Positions 5,239 through 7,117 of a stretch of 7,117 nucleotides of DNA are shown here, one piece after another. The notes under the pieces are model-generated. The model did not search any database and was not told the DNA's origin. It saw only the letters and a program-made list of their open reading frames with translations. The first letter of the stretch is position 1. Every line of letters starts with the position of its first letter. The position numbers and the translations under genes are program-made. The DNA comes from an uncultured Oscillospiraceae bacterium (GTDB lineage Bacteria > Bacillota > Clostridia > Oscillospirales > Ruminococcaceae). The stretch spans positions 1 through 7,117 of the forward strand of contig USFO01000082.1 of NCBI GenBank assembly GCA_900553955.1, given 5' to 3'.

Positions 5239-6281
5239 TTTGCGCCCTCCTTTTTGCTCTGTGCAGCAAGCTTTTTCGCCTTGAGCACCGTTGCGGCAAC
5301 GTCAATTCGCGCCGGGCAGACATAGGAGCACGCTCCGCAGCCGGTGCAAAGATTTACGTCGTAATTTTTAATTCCCTCGGTTCTGCCTCTGTCGGTCAAA
5401 AGCCGTATGCGGGAAACAGAAAGCTTCTGCGGGCAGGCATGGTCGCACCTGCCGCAGCCGATACAGTTATAGGAATATGAGTGGTTGCTCCGCACAAAAG
5501 CAAGTACAGCGCGGGTGGTGGTTCCGATTTTTTCGTCCTCCGGCTCAAAGACAGCTCTGCCTGTCATGCTGCCGCCCATGACGATAACCTCCGGTTCCTC
5601 TGCAAGGCCGCAAAGCTCCAAAATCTCTGCGGCGCTGGTGCCAACGGGTACCTCAACGTTTCGCGGATTGGCGACTGCGTCGCCCGCCACGGTGATAAAA
5701 GCACTGGTCATTCTGCGGCTGTCCTCCACCGCCCGGGCAAGGTGCACCATGGCGCACGCGCCGACGGTAAGGCGGTTTTTGCCCTTGGGAATATGGCGAT
5801 AAACTCTATCCTCCGCCGGGTAAAGTCCGCCGATGCGCTCCACGCGAATGTCGTTTATGCTCTTCGGCAGATTGATGTTAATATCAAAAATGTGCTTGTA
5901 AACGGCTATGTAAACATCACCGGGGTTTGCCGCCTTCGCGGCAAGCTGCGCACCCAAAGCAAGCTTTTCCGGCTGGTGCAGCACCATGCACATCTGGCTT
6001 GAAACATAGGGTTCGTCATCCACGGCGTCCACAACCATTGTACCCGCCTTTCCGAGGTTTGTCTTCTCAAGCTTGTCCGCCAGCGGCAAACCGTCGCTTT
6101 CATCCACAATGCCCGCAAGGCGCGCAATTTCTATTATCTGCTGTGCAGAAAGCTCCTCTACGGGAACATCCGGAAAATCGCAGTCAAAATACTCATATTC
6201 CTGCCGCATAATCAGCACGTTTCGGGTAAGCATCGGCTCTTTGTGCTGCTCCAGCAGAATACCTTTCGTAAAAAATGCCAT
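5235..6281 (-). CDS. RnfC-like iron-sulfur protein, N-terminally reduced
   Basis: 348 residues, related to RnfC, the peripheral cytoplasmic subunit that exchanges electrons with NAD(H) in Rnf complexes. Residues about 45-240 align by eye with the RnfC core: LSAQQIIEIARLAGIV at 44-59, EPY at 90-92, VAGDAVANPRNVEVPVGTS at 198-216. Two complete 4Fe-4S motifs follow: CxxCxxCxxxCP with Cys273/276/279/283 and with Cys312/315/318/322. Two things are missing. The usual N-terminal barrel-sandwich domain is absent: only about 45 residues precede the core, and rpe ends 14 nt upstream. The Gly-rich FMN/NADH loop (GMGGAGFPT-like in the family) reads VDESDGLPLAD at 59-69. The start ATG has CGGAGG 5 nt upstream. 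The stop overlaps the rnfD start (ATGA). Calling it an RnfC homologue is secure; NADH oxidation by it is doubtful. It could also be viewed as a distant PduS-type relative, but the D-E-A neighbours favour Rnf. Confidence 0.85.
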   Translation of the reverse strand: MAFFTKGILLEQHKEPMLTRNVLIMRQEYEYFDCDFPDVPVEELSAQQIIEIARLAGIVDESDGLPLADKLEKTNLGKAGTMVVDAVDDEPYVSSQMCMVLHQPEKLALGAQLAAKAANPGDVYIAVYKHIFDININLPKSINDIRVERIGGLYPAEDRVYRHIPKGKNRLTVGACAMVHLARAVEDSRRMTSAFITVAGDAVANPRNVEVPVGTSAAEILELCGLAEEPEVIVMGGSMTGRAVFEPEDEKIGTTTRAVLAFVRSNHSYSYNCIGCGRCDHACPQKLSVSRIRLLTDRGRTEGIKNYDVNLCTGCGACSYVCPARIDVAATVLKAKKLAAQSKKEGAK

Positions 6282-6295
6282 CGTTGCCTCCGTTT

Positions 6296-6955
6296 TTAAG
6301 CTTCCGCTGCGGCGCGAAGCTCCGCAACGGCTTTGTTATAATCCGTTTGGCGGAAAAGCGCGGAGCCGGCGACAAAGATATTTGCGCCCGCCGCAGCAGC
6401 TTTTCCGATTGTGTTTTTGTCGATTCCGCCGTCAACCTGAATATCGATTTTGTATCCGTTTTCGTCGGCGAACTTTCTTATGGCGGCGACCTTCGGCATC
6501 ATGTCCTCCATAAAGCTCTGCCCGCCGAAGCCGGGCTCCACCGTCATAACAAGCACCATATCCACATAGGGAATGTATTTGAACACATCCTCCGCCGGGG
6601 TTTTGGGCTTGATGGCGATTGCAGGCGAAACGCCGAAGGAACGGATTTTTTCGATAACCGCCATGGGTTCGTCGTCGCTTTCAATGTGGAAGGTAATGCG
6701 GTCGGCACCGCCCTTCACAAAATCCTCGGTATAGCGCAGCGGCTGTGAAATCATGAGGTGCGTATCAAAAAACATATCGTTCACCTTACGAAGGCACTTT
6801 ATGATGGGTGCTCCGTAGCTTATGTTGGGAACAAAGTGCCCGTCCATAACGTCAATGTGCAGCTCGTTTGCGCCCGCTGCTTTCATTGCGGCGCATTCTT
6901 CGCCAAGCCTTGCGAAATCCGCCGAAAGAATCGAGGGGGAAATTTTTATCTCCAA
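6296..6955 (-). CDS. rpe: Ribulose-phosphate 3-epimerase
   Basis: Interconverts D-ribulose 5-phosphate and D-xylulose 5-phosphate in the cytoplasmic non-oxidative pentose phosphate pathway. The 219-residue length is normal for the family, and the TIM-barrel signature motifs are intact: SPSILSADFARL at 6-17, HIDVMDGHFVPN at 33-44, DTHLM at 64-68, VEPGFGGQSF at 139-148 and VDGGI at 174-178. The expected metal ligands and acid/base residues are visible as His33, Asp35, His66 and Asp175. The start is TTG (6955-6953); it gives the family's usual N-terminus and has an AAAAGGA site about 12 nt upstream, with no better ATG nearby. It is the first gene after a good promoter and ends 14 nt before the rnfC-like gene, so it probably heads the operon. 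No functional link to the Rnf-like genes is evident; Rpe is often placed among unrelated housekeeping genes in Firmicutes. Identification is very secure. Confidence 0.97.
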   Translation of the reverse strand: MEIKISPSILSADFARLGEECAAMKAAGANELHIDVMDGHFVPNISYGAPIIKCLRKVNDMFFDTHLMISQPLRYTEDFVKGGADRITFHIESDDEPMAVIEKIRSFGVSPAIAIKPKTPAEDVFKYIPYVDMVLVMTVEPGFGGQSFMEDMMPKVAAIRKFADENGYKIDIQVDGGIDKNTIGKAAAAGANIFVAGSALFRQTDYNKAVAELRAAAEA

Positions 6956-6983
6956 AAGTCGTCAGTCCTTTTCTGAAAAACAT

Positions 6984-7004
6984 TATAATTATGTTTTAAT
7001 TATA
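6984..7004. promoter_or_regulatory. AT-rich palindrome in the rpe leader
   Basis: Perfect 7-bp inverted repeat TATAATT / AATTATA with a 7-nt centre, lying between the predicted transcription start and the rpe ribosome binding site. It could be a regulator's operator or a chance feature of AT-rich leader DNA; no known binding site is recognised. Confidence 0.35.
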
Positions 7005-7018
7005 TAAAAGTACAGTTT

Positions 7019-7047
7019 ATTTTATCAAAAACCACACTAAAGGTCAA
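7019..7047 (-). promoter_or_regulatory. Sigma-70-type promoter of the rpe-rnf operon
   Basis: On the minus strand a -35 box TTGACC (7047-7042), exactly 17 nt, then a -10 box TAAAAT (7024-7019). The predicted start near 7012 leaves a leader of about 57 nt before the rpe TTG. It is the only good promoter seen ahead of the operon. Confidence 0.75.
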
Positions 7048-7101
7048 CCTATGTGGCGGTATTGGCATAAGCTTTGCAAAAAAGTTTACATTTTGCGGCA
7101 T

Positions 7102-7117
7102 AAAAAAGCTGCGGGAG
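7102..7117 (-). terminator. 3' half of a terminator from the gene upstream of rpe (partial)
   Basis: On the minus strand the window begins CTCCCGCAGC followed by TTTTTT and ATGCCGC. This looks like the descending stem arm and T-tract of an intrinsic terminator whose other arm lies outside the window. Its TTTTTTATGCCGC tail is identical to that of the terminator at 148-175. Confidence 0.5.

Noticed and set aside
5235..6281. RnfC truncated by a frameshift with its N-terminal domain in another frame
   Set aside because: Only 14 nt separate the start from the intact rpe gene, so there is no room for the missing domain in any frame.
6956..7018. Riboswitch in the rpe leader
   Set aside because: The predicted leader is only about 57 nt, AT-rich, and contains no recognisable aptamer or terminator/antiterminator pair.

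Overview
The window looks like chromosomal DNA of a gut-type Clostridia (Firmicutes), possibly an Oscillospirales-like lineage. That placement is inferred from strong AGGAGG ribosome binding sites, Rnf-family genes, a DUF4015-type glycoside hydrolase, a ComEB-type deaminase and GC-rich hairpin arrays between genes. No rRNA, tRNA, mobile element or CRISPR array was seen. All seven genes lie on the minus strand, so transcription runs from high to low coordinates.

Right part (7117 to 1132): a sigma-70-like promoter (7019-7047) precedes what looks like one six-gene operon: rpe (ribulose-phosphate 3-epimerase), four Rnf-related genes in the order C-D-E-A, and a membrane-anchored putative glycoside hydrolase. 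C/D, D/E and E/A overlap by 4 nt (stop and start share bases), and the two flanking junctions are only about 14 nt. Translational coupling of the four Rnf-like proteins, and hence one complex, is therefore likely.

The main point of interest is that this Rnf cluster is not ordinary. The genes for RnfG (flavoprotein) and RnfB (ferredoxin-type subunit) are absent. The RnfC-like protein lacks the N-terminal barrel domain and the glycine-rich FMN/NADH loop, but keeps both 4Fe-4S motifs. RnfA and RnfE have lost three of the four cysteines that hold the intramembrane [2Fe-2S] cluster in canonical Rnf/NQR. RnfD has an altered flavinylation site and a long Ala/Glu-rich C-terminal tail. The window thus appears to hold a reduced or repurposed Rnf-like membrane complex that cannot follow the standard ferredoxin:NAD+ route, unless missing parts are supplied from elsewhere.

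Middle (1131 to 804): an intergenic region with a tandem hairpin array directly after the operon's stop codon, two predicted intrinsic terminators, further hairpins, and then a promoter for the last gene.

Left part (803 to 1): a dCMP/cytidine deaminase-family gene (start corrected to 797), followed directly by a second hairpin array and a terminator of the same family. The right edge carries the tail of a third such terminator, presumably from the gene upstream of rpe.
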